A stretch of 64,000 bases of DNA from Streptomyces verrucosisporus (GCF_017114865.1 NZ_JADEYH010000005.1:62001-126000), one strand, 5' to 3'. Numbered from the stretch's first letter, positions 8,045 to 16,261 are shown. The notes: a model not told the origin generated them from the sequence alone. Made by a program: numbers and translations.

Positions 8045-8128
8045 GTGCTCTCTCGTCCCTCGGTCCCGCGAAGGCGCCGGTTCCCCGGCGCGGGTGACCG
8101 CGAGAGCGCCCTTCGGCACTCCGAAAGG
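8045..8128 (+). promoter_or_regulatory. Nested, highly structured leader that hides a ribosome site
   Basis: Four helices are visible. Stem A pairs 8045-8052 with 8102-8109 (8 bp, one G-U). Stem B pairs 8061-8067 with 8092-8100 (7 bp, two-base bulge). Hairpin C is 8074-8080 with 8085-8091 and a TTCC loop. Hairpin D pairs 8110-8116 with 8121-8128 (7 bp, one bulge) and contains the GAAAGG ribosome site, 5 bases before ATG 8134. A and B enclose C, and D follows immediately. It matches none of the riboswitch classes I know by eye, and it has no obvious leader peptide. This may be a riboswitch, protein-bound leader or attenuator. Confidence 0.45.
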
Positions 8129-8133
8129 CCCTC

Positions 8134-8976
8134 ATGTCCCACCCTTCCCCCTTCTCCGCTCCTTCCGCCCTGTCCGCCGTCGCCGCCCGGCTGCGGGCCG
8201 CGGGCTGCGTCTTCGCCGAGGACGAGGCGCGGCTGATGCTGTCCGCCGCCCGCGACCCCGGTGAGCTCGCCGCCATGGCGGAGCGCCGGGCGGGCGGACT
8301 TCCGCTCGAACACGTCCTGGGCTGGGCGGAGTTCCGCGGTCTGCGCATCGCGGTGGAGCCCGGGGTCTTCGTGCCGCGCCGCCGTACCGAGTTCCTCGCC
8401 CGGCGTGCCGCGGCGCTCGCCGGGCGCCGGCGCGGCGCCGTCGTGCTCGATCTGTGCTGCGGCTCGGGCGCGGTGGGCGCCGCGGTGGCGGCGGCCGTGG
8501 AGGGGGTGGAGCTGTACGCCGCCGACGTCGACCCGGCCGCGGTGCGCTGCGCGCGCCGCAATCTCGCAGCCGCCGGGGGCCGGGTGTACGAGGGCGATCT
8601 GTACGCCCCGCTGCCCGCTGCGCTGCGCGGCCGCGTCGACGTGCTGCTCGCCAACGCGCCCTATGTGCCCACCGGTGAGATGGGGCTGCTGCCGGCGGAG
8701 GCCCGCGAGCACGAGCCGCCGGGGGCGCTGGACGGCGGGCCGGACGGGCTGGGCGTCCAGCGGCGGGTGATCGAGGAGGCGCCGCGGTGGCTGGCGCCGG
8801 ACGGGTGCCTGCTGGTGGAGACGGGCGGGCACCAGGCGACGCGAACGGCCGAGGCCGTCACCCGGGCCGGTCTGGTGCCCCGGACGGCGGTCTGCGAGGA
8901 GCTGTACGCCACCGTCGTCGTCGGCGCTCCGGCCGGCGCTCCGGCCGGCGACGGCGACGGGCCGCGGCAGGACTGA
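8134..8976 (+). CDS. Putative protein N5-glutamine methyltransferase (PrmC/HemK-related)
   Basis: Class I SAM-dependent methyltransferase of 280 residues, related to the release-factor methyltransferase PrmC. The PrmC-like N-terminal helical region (residues 1-80) is followed by the SAM loop VLDLCCGSGAVGAAVA, an acidic AADVDP, and the substrate motif, which reads NAPYVP instead of the usual NPPYVP. Actinobacteria carry a PrmC-related subfamily with this change, and it is probably not the essential release-factor enzyme. The repeated AGAPAGAPAG tail is low-complexity. The ribosome site sits in a hairpin of the structured leader. Substrate unknown. Confidence 0.85.
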   Translation: MSHPSPFSAPSALSAVAARLRAAGCVFAEDEARLMLSAARDPGELAAMAERRAGGLPLEHVLGWAEFRGLRIAVEPGVFVPRRRTEFLARRAAALAGRRRGAVVLDLCCGSGAVGAAVAAAVEGVELYAADVDPAAVRCARRNLAAAGGRVYEGDLYAPLPAALRGRVDVLLANAPYVPTGEMGLLPAEAREHEPPGALDGGPDGLGVQRRVIEEAPRWLAPDGCLLVETGGHQATRTAEAVTRAGLVPRTAVCEELYATVVVGAPAGAPAGDGDGPRQD

Positions 8977-9004
8977 CGGCGGAACCGGCGGCCGGACCGA
9001 CGGC

Positions 9005-9045
9005 GGAGGGCCGGGGCGCCCCGGTTCGGGGCGCCCCGGCCCTCC
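9005..9045. terminator. Bidirectional terminator, 18-bp perfect stem
   Basis: Positions 9005-9022 pair with 9028-9045 around a GGTTC loop. It is one of the strongest hairpins in the window, placed between the convergent methyltransferase and GH9 genes. Confidence 0.9.
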
Positions 9046-9078
9046 GGTCGGGTGGTGCGCGGTCGAAGGTGTGTCAGG

Positions 9079-11736
9079 TCACTCGACCGTGCAGGCCTTC
9101 CCGTTCAGGGATACGGCGTCCGGGTCGGCCGCCTGGCCGCCGGAGGTTCCGTTGAAGCCGAAGCTCACGGATCCGTTCGCCGGGATGGTGCTGTTCCACT
9201 GCGCCGGCTTGGCGACGACGTCCCGCCCGGTCTGGACGACCTGGGCGTTCCAGGCCTGGGTGATCCTCTGGTCGTCGGCGAAGGACCAGGTCAGCTCCCA
9301 GCCGCTGAGCGTGTCGGTGCCGGTGTTCTTGACCGTCACGTTGGTGCTGAAGCCGCTGTTCCACCGGTTGGAGGAGTAGGTGACCTCGCAGGAGGGCGTC
9401 TCGCCCGGGTCCTCGCCGCCGTCGCCGCCCCGGCCGAGGTCGTCGAGGTAGGAGGCGACCCAGGCCAGCGGGGCGTTCCAGTTGATGGTGATCTCGTTGG
9501 TGGCCCAGGACTCGATGTGGTCGATGTAGCACATCGCCGGGGCGCAGCCCTGGAGCTTGTCCTGGGCGATCGGGTCCTGGATCTCGACGTTCGGGCCGCC
9601 CGCGACGGAGCCGGGTGCCGGGTTGGGCAGGTCCGGGTCGAGCTGGTTGGCCCAGAACCGGTGGTGCTGGTTGCGCGAGTCGCGCTCGCCGTAGCCGGTG
9701 ACGTAGGACTGGTTGAGCGGGTTGCGGCCCAGCAGGTAGTCCATGCCGCGCAGCACCGCGTCGCGGTAGGCGGCCTCGCCGGTCAGGTCGTGCGCGGTGG
9801 CCAGGACCACCATGTTGTTGAGGACCTGGCTGTTGGAGCCCCACACGTAGTGGTTGTCCTGCGGGGCGTAGGGGACGCCGTAGGCGGCGCCACGGGAGTC
9901 GGCGGCGTAGCCGTCGGCGGCCTCGGTGACCATGGCGCGCACGCCCTTCAGCTGGGCGTCGGTCATCTCGTTGGGCACGGTGGCCAGGCTGAGCGCGCCC
10001 AGGCCGGCGGTGGCGCCCCAGGACATGCCGCCGCGCGGGAAGACGGCGTCGGTGTCGCCGTGCAGCGGGGAGTTCATGACCTCCTGGCGGTAGGTCTCGT
10101 CGCCGGTGGTGACGAAGAGCTCGGCCGCGGCCCAGTAGAACTCGTCGGACACGTCGTTGTCGCTGTAGGCGCCGCCGCCGGTGCCGTCGTTGGGGTCGGC
10201 GAGCATGTCCGGGTGCGCCTTGGCGGCGGCCCAGGCGGTCTCGGCGGCGTCCAGGCAGCGGTCGGCGAAGTCCGCGTCGTAGGGCTCGAACAGACGGGCG
10301 CACTGGGCGGCGGTGGCGGCCACGTTCAGGGTCGCGGCGGTCGACGGCGCGTGCAGCTCGCGCGGCTGCGGGTCCTGGTGCGGCAGCAGCGGCAGTCCGG
10401 TCCACGCCCGGTCGTGGATCTTGTGGTGGGCCATGCCGGCGAGTTCCTCGCCGACGGGCACCATCATCCGCATCAGGAAGTCCATCTGCCAGCGGGCCTC
10501 GTCCAGCACGTCCGGGACGCCGTTGCCGCGCTCGGGCACACGGAGCTCCCCGTCGCCCAGCGGAGTGCCGTCGGCGCCCTCGGCGGTGAGGGTGCGCTCG
10601 TAGTTGGACATCACCTGGGCGGCGGAGATGCCGCCGTTGACGACGTACTTGCCGTGGTCACCGGCGTCGTACCAGCCGCCGGAGACGTCCAGGGTGTAGT
10701 CGCACAGGCCCTCCTGGCACGGGACCTCGGTGTCGCCCTGGTTGGGCGCGGCGCCGACGTGCCCGGCGGGACGGGCGTACTCCTCGCCCACCAGGTCGGC
10801 GTCGATCTCGATGCCGCTGCGGTTGTGGTAGAAGTACGCCAGCGCGTCCGAGCGCAGCTGCGCGTACAGGTCGTCGCCGATGTCGAAGGGCTCGCTGGTG
10901 TGGCCGTCGATGGTGACGGTGTAGCCCTCGCCCGCCTCGGTGAAGTCGCCGAAGCCGAAGGTGTGGACGTTCTGGCGCGAGGTGGGGTCGACGCCTGCGG
11001 GGGTGGTGGTGCCGGAGGCCTTCTCGGTGCCGTCGGCGTCCCTGAGCGTCCAGGTCAGGGCCGAGGTCTCGTCGGTGACGAAGGTGCCGTTCTTGGGCCC
11101 CTCGGTGAGGTAGCCGACCTGGTTGACGCGTACCGGCGAGCCGGTGTCGGGCTCGTAGACGGGCGGCTCGGCGCCGCCGGTGAGCGAGACGTCGTCCACG
11201 CAGAAGGTGTACGCCTGCTCGCTGCCGCCGATCTGGAAGGCGAGCTGGGCGGCCTCGTGGTCGGCACCCGCGGTGAAGACGTGGGTGAAGGTCTTCGCCT
11301 CCGCGCCGACCTGGTCGGCCGAGGCGTGCTCGGTGGTCCAGGGCTCGGTGGCCATCTGGACGTTGGTGCGGACGGTGATCGGCTCGGTGGCGCTGGCGGT
11401 GAAGCTCAGCTCGTAGCCCTCGCCGACGGCGAGCGGTATGCCGTTCTGCCCGACGATGGCGTCCCAGGGGTTCTCCGTGCCGGCGGGCACCTCGGCGCAC
11501 AGGCGGCCGTCCACGACCTCGCCGGGGCTGTTCTCCGTCCACCACCAGCCGGTGGTGCCGTTGGAGAAGTCGCCGTTGGTGATCAGTTCGGGCCCGTCGG
11601 CGGACTCGGCCGCCAGCGCGGGGACGGTCAGGGCACCGGCCAGCAGTCCGGCGGCGGCCACGGCGGCCATCACGCGGCGCCTGCCGCGGTGCGGGCGGCG
11701 CGTCGCCCGGGGCTGAGGGGGCGGATGAGGTGTCAC
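9079..11736 (-). CDS. Secreted GH9 endoglucanase with CBM4/9, Ig-like and CBM2 modules
   Basis: Extracellular cellulase of 885 residues that hydrolyses beta-1,4-glucan. Order of modules: signal peptide (about 1-43, RRRVMAAVAAAGLLAGALTVPALA), a CBM4/9-type sandwich (about 50-175, starting ELITNGDFSNGTTGW), an Ig-like domain typical of GH9 (about 190-285, PVRVNQVGY), the GH9 barrel (about 295-770) and a C-terminal CBM2 (about 785-885, with CEVTYSSNRWNSGF and a closing cysteine). The catalytic aspartate pair is in SGGWYDAGDHGKYV; the acid Glu is in the ATNEITINWNAPLAW segment. GTG 11736 has GGAAGGA 8 bases upstream. A perfect CebR-type box lies 74 bases upstream, so it is probably induced by cello-oligosaccharides. 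The module order matches processive or endo-acting streptomycete cellulases. Confidence 0.95.
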   Translation of the reverse strand: MTPHPPPQPRATRRPHRGRRRVMAAVAAAGLLAGALTVPALAAESADGPELITNGDFSNGTTGWWWTENSPGEVVDGRLCAEVPAGTENPWDAIVGQNGIPLAVGEGYELSFTASATEPITVRTNVQMATEPWTTEHASADQVGAEAKTFTHVFTAGADHEAAQLAFQIGGSEQAYTFCVDDVSLTGGAEPPVYEPDTGSPVRVNQVGYLTEGPKNGTFVTDETSALTWTLRDADGTEKASGTTTPAGVDPTSRQNVHTFGFGDFTEAGEGYTVTIDGHTSEPFDIGDDLYAQLRSDALAYFYHNRSGIEIDADLVGEEYARPAGHVGAAPNQGDTEVPCQEGLCDYTLDVSGGWYDAGDHGKYVVNGGISAAQVMSNYERTLTAEGADGTPLGDGELRVPERGNGVPDVLDEARWQMDFLMRMMVPVGEELAGMAHHKIHDRAWTGLPLLPHQDPQPRELHAPSTAATLNVAATAAQCARLFEPYDADFADRCLDAAETAWAAAKAHPDMLADPNDGTGGGAYSDNDVSDEFYWAAAELFVTTGDETYRQEVMNSPLHGDTDAVFPRGGMSWGATAGLGALSLATVPNEMTDAQLKGVRAMVTEAADGYAADSRGAAYGVPYAPQDNHYVWGSNSQVLNNMVVLATAHDLTGEAAYRDAVLRGMDYLLGRNPLNQSYVTGYGERDSRNQHHRFWANQLDPDLPNPAPGSVAGGPNVEIQDPIAQDKLQGCAPAMCYIDHIESWATNEITINWNAPLAWVASYLDDLGRGGDGGEDPGETPSCEVTYSSNRWNSGFSTNVTVKNTGTDTLSGWELTWSFADDQRITQAWNAQVVQTGRDVVAKPAQWNSTIPANGSVSFGFNGTSGGQAADPDAVSLNGKACTVE

Positions 11737-11809
11737 AGTTCGGTCCTTCCGGCGTGGGGAAAACGGACGGGGCGACGCGACGGCATGACGAGATACGCCC
11801 CACAACACC

Positions 11810-11823
11810 TGGGAGCGCTCCCA
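11810..11823. promoter_or_regulatory. CebR/CelR operator
   Basis: TGGGAGCGCTCCCA, the exact 14-bp palindrome bound by the LacI-family cellulose regulator CebR (CelR), lies 74 bases before the GH9 start. Cellobiose or cellotriose releases the repressor. No cebR gene or cellobiose transporter is in this window. Confidence 0.92.
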
Positions 11824-11924
11824 TAGATCGTGGGGTGCATGACAGAAAGCGTCAAGACTTCGGACGCCGCCAACGGATTCCCGCAACCGGGCGGACCTCC
11901 GGCGGACCGCCCGCCGGCCACGGC

Positions 11925-11966
11925 GCGCGTTCCCGGGCCCGCGGCGGCGCGGGCCCGGGAACGCGC
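11925..11966. terminator. 18-bp stem terminator for the flavoprotein gene
   Basis: Positions 11925-11942 pair with 11949-11966 around a six-base loop. On the minus strand it lies just past the flavoprotein stop at 11970 and insulates the CebR-controlled cellulase promoter. Confidence 0.85.
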
Positions 11967-11969
11967 GGC

Positions 11970-13232
11970 TCAGCCCAGGGGCGCCGTGGCCCGGGCGCCG
12001 GCCGAGCGCCGGCTGCCGGGCACCGGGGCTCCCCGCCGCCCGCCCAGCCGGCGCCGGACCCCGCGCACCAGACGCTCCGCCGTGAAACCGGCCCCGTAGA
12101 CGAACCGCATGGACGGGCCGAAGGACGGTGCCGTCAGCAGCCCGGCGAAGAACAGGCCCGGCACCGACGACTCGAACCGGCCGTCCACCTCGGGTGCCCG
12201 GCCGGTCCCCGCCAGCCGCAGGCTGTTGCGCACATACGGGTCCAGCAGGCCCAGCCGCCCGATGTCCGGGACGAACCCGGTGGCGGCCACCACATGGTCG
12301 GTCTCCAGGGTCGTCGCGGCCCCCTCGGCCGTCTCCAGGTTCAGCCGCACACCCCCGCCCGCCGGGGCGGCGGCCCGCAGCCGCTGGCCGAGCAGCACCG
12401 GGATCCGGCTCTCCACGCGGTCGCGCAGCCACCAGGCCCCGGCCGGGCCCAGCGCCCGGTCCACGATCCGCGTCCGCAGCGCGCCGGGCAGGCGGCGGAC
12501 CACCCAGGGCCTCTCGGACCACACCCAGCTGGGCCAGCCCGTGCCCAGCCCGCAGTGCGGATCGATCAGGGAGCGCAGCGCGGAGCGCTCCAGGGGCTGG
12601 GGCGGGGTGTTCCAGGCGACGCCGCCGGCGCGGGCCACCACCCGGGGGTGGGCGCCGCACTCGGCCAGCAGGGCCGCGGTCTCCAGGGCGGCCTGACCGG
12701 CGCCGATCACCGTGACGTCCCGGCCGCGGAAGCGCGACAGGTCTTGGTGGTGGCTGCTGTGCGTGACGAGCTCGCGGGGCAGGGACCGCAGCGGTTCGGG
12801 CCGGTGGGCGAACGGCATCAGGCCGACCGCCAGGGCCACCGTCCGCGCCAGGATCGCCTCGCCCGTCCCGGTCTCCACCAGGAAGCCCTCGGTCCGGGGG
12901 CGCACGGAGACGACCGTCTCCTCCTCGACCGACGGCACGGCCGAACGCCCGAACCACAGCCCGTACTCGGTGAAGACCCCGATCGGCAGCGGGCTGCCGT
13001 GCTCGGCGCGCAGGCCCCGGGAGGCGCAGTAGGCGGCCAGGGTGTGCTCGCCGGAGGGGTCGGACAGATTCGAGGACCAGGGCTCGGACTTGAGGAACAT
13101 CCCCTCGGGCATGTGGTCCCGCCAGGAGGCCATCGGGCGGCCGAGGACGCGCACCCCGATCCCGGCCGCCGCCGCGTGGGACGCGATCGACAGTCCGTAG
13201 GGGCCCGCGCCCACAACTACCAGGTCGTACAT
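11970..13232 (-). CDS. FAD/NAD(P)-binding monooxygenase-like flavoprotein
   Basis: Two-dinucleotide-domain flavoprotein of 420 residues. It opens with the FAD-binding VVVGAGPYGLSIASHA and has a second Rossmann loop, VTVIGAGQAALETAALL, for NAD(P)H. ATGFVPDI is the motif shared by N-hydroxylating and Baeyer-Villiger/flavin monooxygenases. The PYGL variant resembles L-lysine N6- and ornithine-type hydroxylases. It follows the ATP-grasp gene after a 31-base gap, so the two probably form one unit. I cannot name a substrate; an amine or amino acid N-hydroxylation is one possibility. The C-terminal 40 residues are Arg/Gly-rich and disordered. Initiation at ATG 13232 has only a weak GAGA site. Confidence 0.8.
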   Translation of the reverse strand: MYDLVVVGAGPYGLSIASHAAAAGIGVRVLGRPMASWRDHMPEGMFLKSEPWSSNLSDPSGEHTLAAYCASRGLRAEHGSPLPIGVFTEYGLWFGRSAVPSVEEETVVSVRPRTEGFLVETGTGEAILARTVALAVGLMPFAHRPEPLRSLPRELVTHSSHHQDLSRFRGRDVTVIGAGQAALETAALLAECGAHPRVVARAGGVAWNTPPQPLERSALRSLIDPHCGLGTGWPSWVWSERPWVVRRLPGALRTRIVDRALGPAGAWWLRDRVESRIPVLLGQRLRAAAPAGGGVRLNLETAEGAATTLETDHVVAATGFVPDIGRLGLLDPYVRNSLRLAGTGRAPEVDGRFESSVPGLFFAGLLTAPSFGPSMRFVYGAGFTAERLVRGVRRRLGGRRGAPVPGSRRSAGARATAPLG

Positions 13233-13263
13233 GGTCGGTCACCGTTCTCTCGTCGTGGGGTCG

Positions 13264-14733
13264 TCATGCCGTGGGGTGTTCGGGGGTGCGCAGGTCCGCC
13301 GGGGTCCGGGGCGCTCCCAAGGGCGCTCCCGCCGTGCCGGTCCGGCCGCTCCCGCCGCCCGCGCCCTCCGGCGCCGGCTCGCGGACCGCCGGCCGTCCCG
13401 GGCGCAGCAGGCGCCGCCCCAGACGCACCGCGGCCTTGCGCCCGCCCTGCCCGAGCCAGGACGCGGTCATGGCGAGGAAGGGCGCGGGGTCGTCCGCGGC
13501 GAACCAGGCGGTCTCCGTCTCGCGCGGCTCGCCCCTCCCCCCGCCCGCGTCCTGCGCGTCGCCCATGCCGCCCGCGGCGGCCCTGCGGCCGCGCCGGGCG
13601 GCGATGAGCGGCAGTCCTTCGGAGGGCAGTGCCGCCAGCGAGGAGAGCAGGGCGTAGTTCTCCGCGACGAAGAGGCGGCCCGGCACGGGGTCGGCCGGGA
13701 CGGCGGTGCGGCCGGTGAGGTCCAGGTGCAGGGCGCGTACGACGTCCAGCCCCGAGCGGTCGGTGAACAGCCGGAACTGCGCGCCGGGACGGGGGTTGAA
13801 GTCCAGCAGCCGGTAGGCGCCGGTGGCGGCGTCGAAGCGGAAGTCCAGGTCGAGGATGCCCCGGTAGTCCAGATGCTCGGCCAGCAGCCGCGCCGCCCGC
13901 TCGACCTCGGGGTTCGGCAGCCAGCGGCCGACCGCCGTGAGGCCGGCGCCGACCGGCCAGGACCGCTCCTTGCGCCCGGCCCCTCCCGCGAGGCGGACCG
14001 CGCCGCCGGTGAAGCAGCCGTGGAAGAACCAGTCGGTGTCGCGGCCGCCGGGCACGAATCGCTGGAGCAGCAGCCGGCTGCCGGCCTCGCCGCTGCGCCG
14101 GTACAGGGCGCGCGCCTGGTCCTCCGTGGTGACCACGGTGGTGCTGCGCAGTGTGCCGCCCTGGGGCAGCAGCCAGGGGCGGCTCCACTTGGCGATCAGG
14201 GGCAGGCCCAGCTCCCGGGCCGCGACGGCGGCCTCACCGGCGCTGCGCGGACTGACGGTCGGCGGGTGAGGGATGTCCAGCTCCGCGCACATGGCGGCCA
14301 GGCGGGCCTTGTCGGCCACCCGCTGAGGCAGTCCGGGCGGCTGCTCGGGCAGCAGGAAGCGCCCGGCGAGCCGTCCGGCGAGCCGGGCCGCGGCGATGGC
14401 ACCCATGTCGTCCATGGGGATCAGGACGGCGGGTCGTCCGATGCGGTCGGAGATCTGACGGAGCGTCCGCTCCAGCCGGTCGTCCGACGCACCGCCGGCG
14501 TCGACCGTCTCTCCCGTCCGGTGGGCGCCGCGGACTCCGTCCGCCGGCAGTTGGTGACCCTGCCGCAGGTAGCGGGAGCGGCCGATGGGGCAGTGCGGCG
14601 AATCGACGACGGCGTGGACCTCGACACCGGCGCGCCCCAGGGACCTGATGGCCCCCAGGGTGCCGTGGTGGAAGGGGTTCCGGTCGAGTCTCAGCAGCAG
14701 TACGGGTACCTCGGTGTCGAACGGTGGCGACAT
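13264..14733 (-). CDS. ATP-grasp carboxylate-amine ligase-like protein
   Basis: ATP-grasp ligase of 489 residues that activates a carboxylate as an acyl phosphate and joins it to an amine or thiol. The N-terminal part (VLLLRLDRNPFHHGTLGAIRSLG) is the preATP-grasp Rossmann-like domain, the middle has the nucleotide-binding strands (LPLIAKWSRPWLLPQG), and the metal site is in ILDLDFRFDAATGAYRLLDFNPRPGAQF, with Asp/Glu/Asn metal ligands. The last 100 residues are Gly/Arg/Pro-rich. ATG 14733 has GAGGA 9 bases upstream; an upstream in-frame start at 14907 would run through a low-complexity repeat and is rejected. It is upstream of the flavoprotein on the same strand and sits inside the polysaccharide region. 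Confidence 0.8.
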   Translation of the reverse strand: MSPPFDTEVPVLLLRLDRNPFHHGTLGAIRSLGRAGVEVHAVVDSPHCPIGRSRYLRQGHQLPADGVRGAHRTGETVDAGGASDDRLERTLRQISDRIGRPAVLIPMDDMGAIAAARLAGRLAGRFLLPEQPPGLPQRVADKARLAAMCAELDIPHPPTVSPRSAGEAAVAARELGLPLIAKWSRPWLLPQGGTLRSTTVVTTEDQARALYRRSGEAGSRLLLQRFVPGGRDTDWFFHGCFTGGAVRLAGGAGRKERSWPVGAGLTAVGRWLPNPEVERAARLLAEHLDYRGILDLDFRFDAATGAYRLLDFNPRPGAQFRLFTDRSGLDVVRALHLDLTGRTAVPADPVPGRLFVAENYALLSSLAALPSEGLPLIAARRGRRAAAGGMGDAQDAGGGRGEPRETETAWFAADDPAPFLAMTASWLGQGGRKAAVRLGRRLLRPGRPAVREPAPEGAGGGSGRTGTAGAPLGAPRTPADLRTPEHPTA

Positions 14734-15088
14734 GGTGCGCAGTCCTCGGTGTTCCTCGGGAGTTCTTCCTTGGGGGTTTTCTCTGGTGTTCTCTGGTTTT
14801 CTCCGGTGTTCCACGGGGCCGTTGGGCGCTCCGCGGGATTCCCCACCCCTCTCCGTTCCCCTCCGGTGTTCCACCGGCGGTCCATCCGGTTCCCGGACCC
14901 TCGGCACCGCCGGCTGTCCGGAATTCCGCCCCCGGCGCTGGGCCGAGTGAGCGACGAAGAAAGCGAACGGGTTATCAGAATGCAGCCCTGCGGATCATTT
15001 GAGGGATTCTCCGATTAGTGTCTCGGAAAAGACGCGCAGGGCCGGGGAGAACGAGCAGGCCGTTCTGGCGACGCAGCAAGGAGGCACC
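14734..15088. other. Divergent intergenic region with repeats and an AT-rich promoter patch
   Basis: The 355-bp gap between the ATP-grasp gene (minus) and the GH26 gene (plus). It holds 10-bp tandem repeats at its left end and an AT-richer patch at about 14960-15060 that probably carries the GH26 promoter. No reliable -35/-10 pair was identified. Open frames across it are low-complexity. Confidence 0.5.
14750..14816. repeat. 10-bp tandem repeats, TNTTCNNNGG type
   Basis: Four adjacent units, TTTTCTCTGG, TGTTCTCTGG, TTTTCTCCGG and TGTTCCACGG, occupy 14777-14816. An outlying copy, TGTTCCTCGG, is at 14750-14759, and another TGTTCCACCGG is at 14877. The period is close to one helical turn, so several repressor or activator subunits could bind on one DNA face. 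It lies 17-83 bases upstream of the ATP-grasp start. Confidence 0.6.
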
Positions 15089-16261
15089 ATGCCCCATCGA
15101 CACCTCCGACCGGGAAGGACCGGCCGGCACCGGAAGTCCGCGGCGCCCGCCCGGCGCCGCGGACTGACGGCCGCGTGCGCCGGGGCCGTCGTCGCCGGCG
15201 CACTGGTGGCGGGCGGCGCCCTGGCGACCGGCACCTTCGGGGACGGTGACGGGCCCCGCCCGCCGGACGGGGCGGGCTCCTCCTCCGTGGCCGCCGGGGC
15301 CTTCCTCGGGTCGGGCTCGGACGGGGTGCGGCGGATCGCGGAGCTGCGGCGGTGGCTCGGCGGTGCGGACCTGCGGGTGGGCCACACCTATCTGCCGGGC
15401 GACACCTGGGAGCGCATCGAGAGCGACCCGTACTTCCTGCGCCCCTGGGCCGAGTGGCGGCGTGCCGACCCCGACCGGCTGTTCGTGCTCAACGTGCCGA
15501 TGCAGGCGCGCAACGAGGCCGGCGTCCCCGACCACGAGGTGCGCGAGCTGCTCGCCCAGGGCGCCGGAGGCCGTTTCGACCACCACTTCCGCACCCTGGC
15601 CGGGCACCTGGTCTCCGCAGGGGTGCCCGACACGGTGATCGTGCTGGGCTGGGAGATGAACGGCACCACATACACCCACCGCTGCGCTCCGGACCCGCGG
15701 GCGTGGAAGGCGTACTGGCGGCGCATCGTCGACGCCATGCGGTCGGTGGACGGGCAGCGGTTCCGCTTCGACTTCGCGCCCAGCCGGGGAGAGGACGCGA
15801 TCGGCTGGACCGAGTGCTACCCGGGTGACGACGTGGTCGACATCATCGGAATGGACTCCTACGACCAGCCGCCCGGCGAGACGTTCGACGACCAGGTGAA
15901 CCAGCCCTACGGCCTCCGGCACCAGGTGGATTTCGCCGCCGCGCGCGGAAAGCCGGTCTCCTATCCCGAATGGGGGCTGTTCCGCAGGGGCGACAACGCC
16001 GAGTACATGCGCCGCATGCTGGACTGGATCGAGGAGCAGAAGCCGCTCTACCACACCATCAGCGACTACTGTCCGCACGGTGTGTGGCGGTGCGAGGAGA
16101 ACCCCGAGTCCTCCGCGGTCTTCCGGGAGAGGATGACGCCCGGCGCCTCGCGGCCGGGGCGGAACCGGCCGGAGTTCTGCGTGGATCTGGGCGACTGGCT
16201 GGGCGGTTGGCTCGGCGACCGGCGGCTGTGCGTCACCCTCTCCTGGGCTCGGAGGCCCTAG
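15089..16261 (+). CDS. Secreted GH26 beta-mannanase-like hydrolase
   Basis: Secreted glycoside hydrolase of 390 residues, GH26-type by its acid/base signature GWEMNG (Glu near 190) and nucleophile signature SYPEWGL (Glu near 294). These enzymes cleave beta-1,4-mannan or related beta-linked polymers. The signal peptide (RRRGLTAACAGAVVAGALVAGGALATG, about 23-48) is followed by a Gly/Pro linker. No carbohydrate-binding module is seen, unlike plant-mannan-degrading relatives, so it may act on a self-made polymer. The start at 15089 has AAGGAGG 6 bases upstream. It lies between the ATP-grasp pair and the exopolysaccharide operon, convergent with the latter's last gene. GH26 proteins are often found in exopolysaccharide loci. 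Confidence 0.85.
   Translation: MPHRHLRPGRTGRHRKSAAPARRRGLTAACAGAVVAGALVAGGALATGTFGDGDGPRPPDGAGSSSVAAGAFLGSGSDGVRRIAELRRWLGGADLRVGHTYLPGDTWERIESDPYFLRPWAEWRRADPDRLFVLNVPMQARNEAGVPDHEVRELLAQGAGGRFDHHFRTLAGHLVSAGVPDTVIVLGWEMNGTTYTHRCAPDPRAWKAYWRRIVDAMRSVDGQRFRFDFAPSRGEDAIGWTECYPGDDVVDIIGMDSYDQPPGETFDDQVNQPYGLRHQVDFAAARGKPVSYPEWGLFRRGDNAEYMRRMLDWIEEQKPLYHTISDYCPHGVWRCEENPESSAVFRERMTPGASRPGRNRPEFCVDLGDWLGGWLGDRRLCVTLSWARRP

Noticed and set aside
9052..11826. Plus-strand 924-residue Val/Gly/His-rich frame opposite the cellulase
   Set aside because: Composition is typical of an antisense shadow, there is no ribosome site, and the GH9 protein on the other strand is unmistakable.
13231..15018. Plus-strand 595-residue frame across the ATP-grasp gene
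   Set aside because: Antisense shadow of the ATP-grasp gene, Gln/Arg/Gly-rich without any domain.
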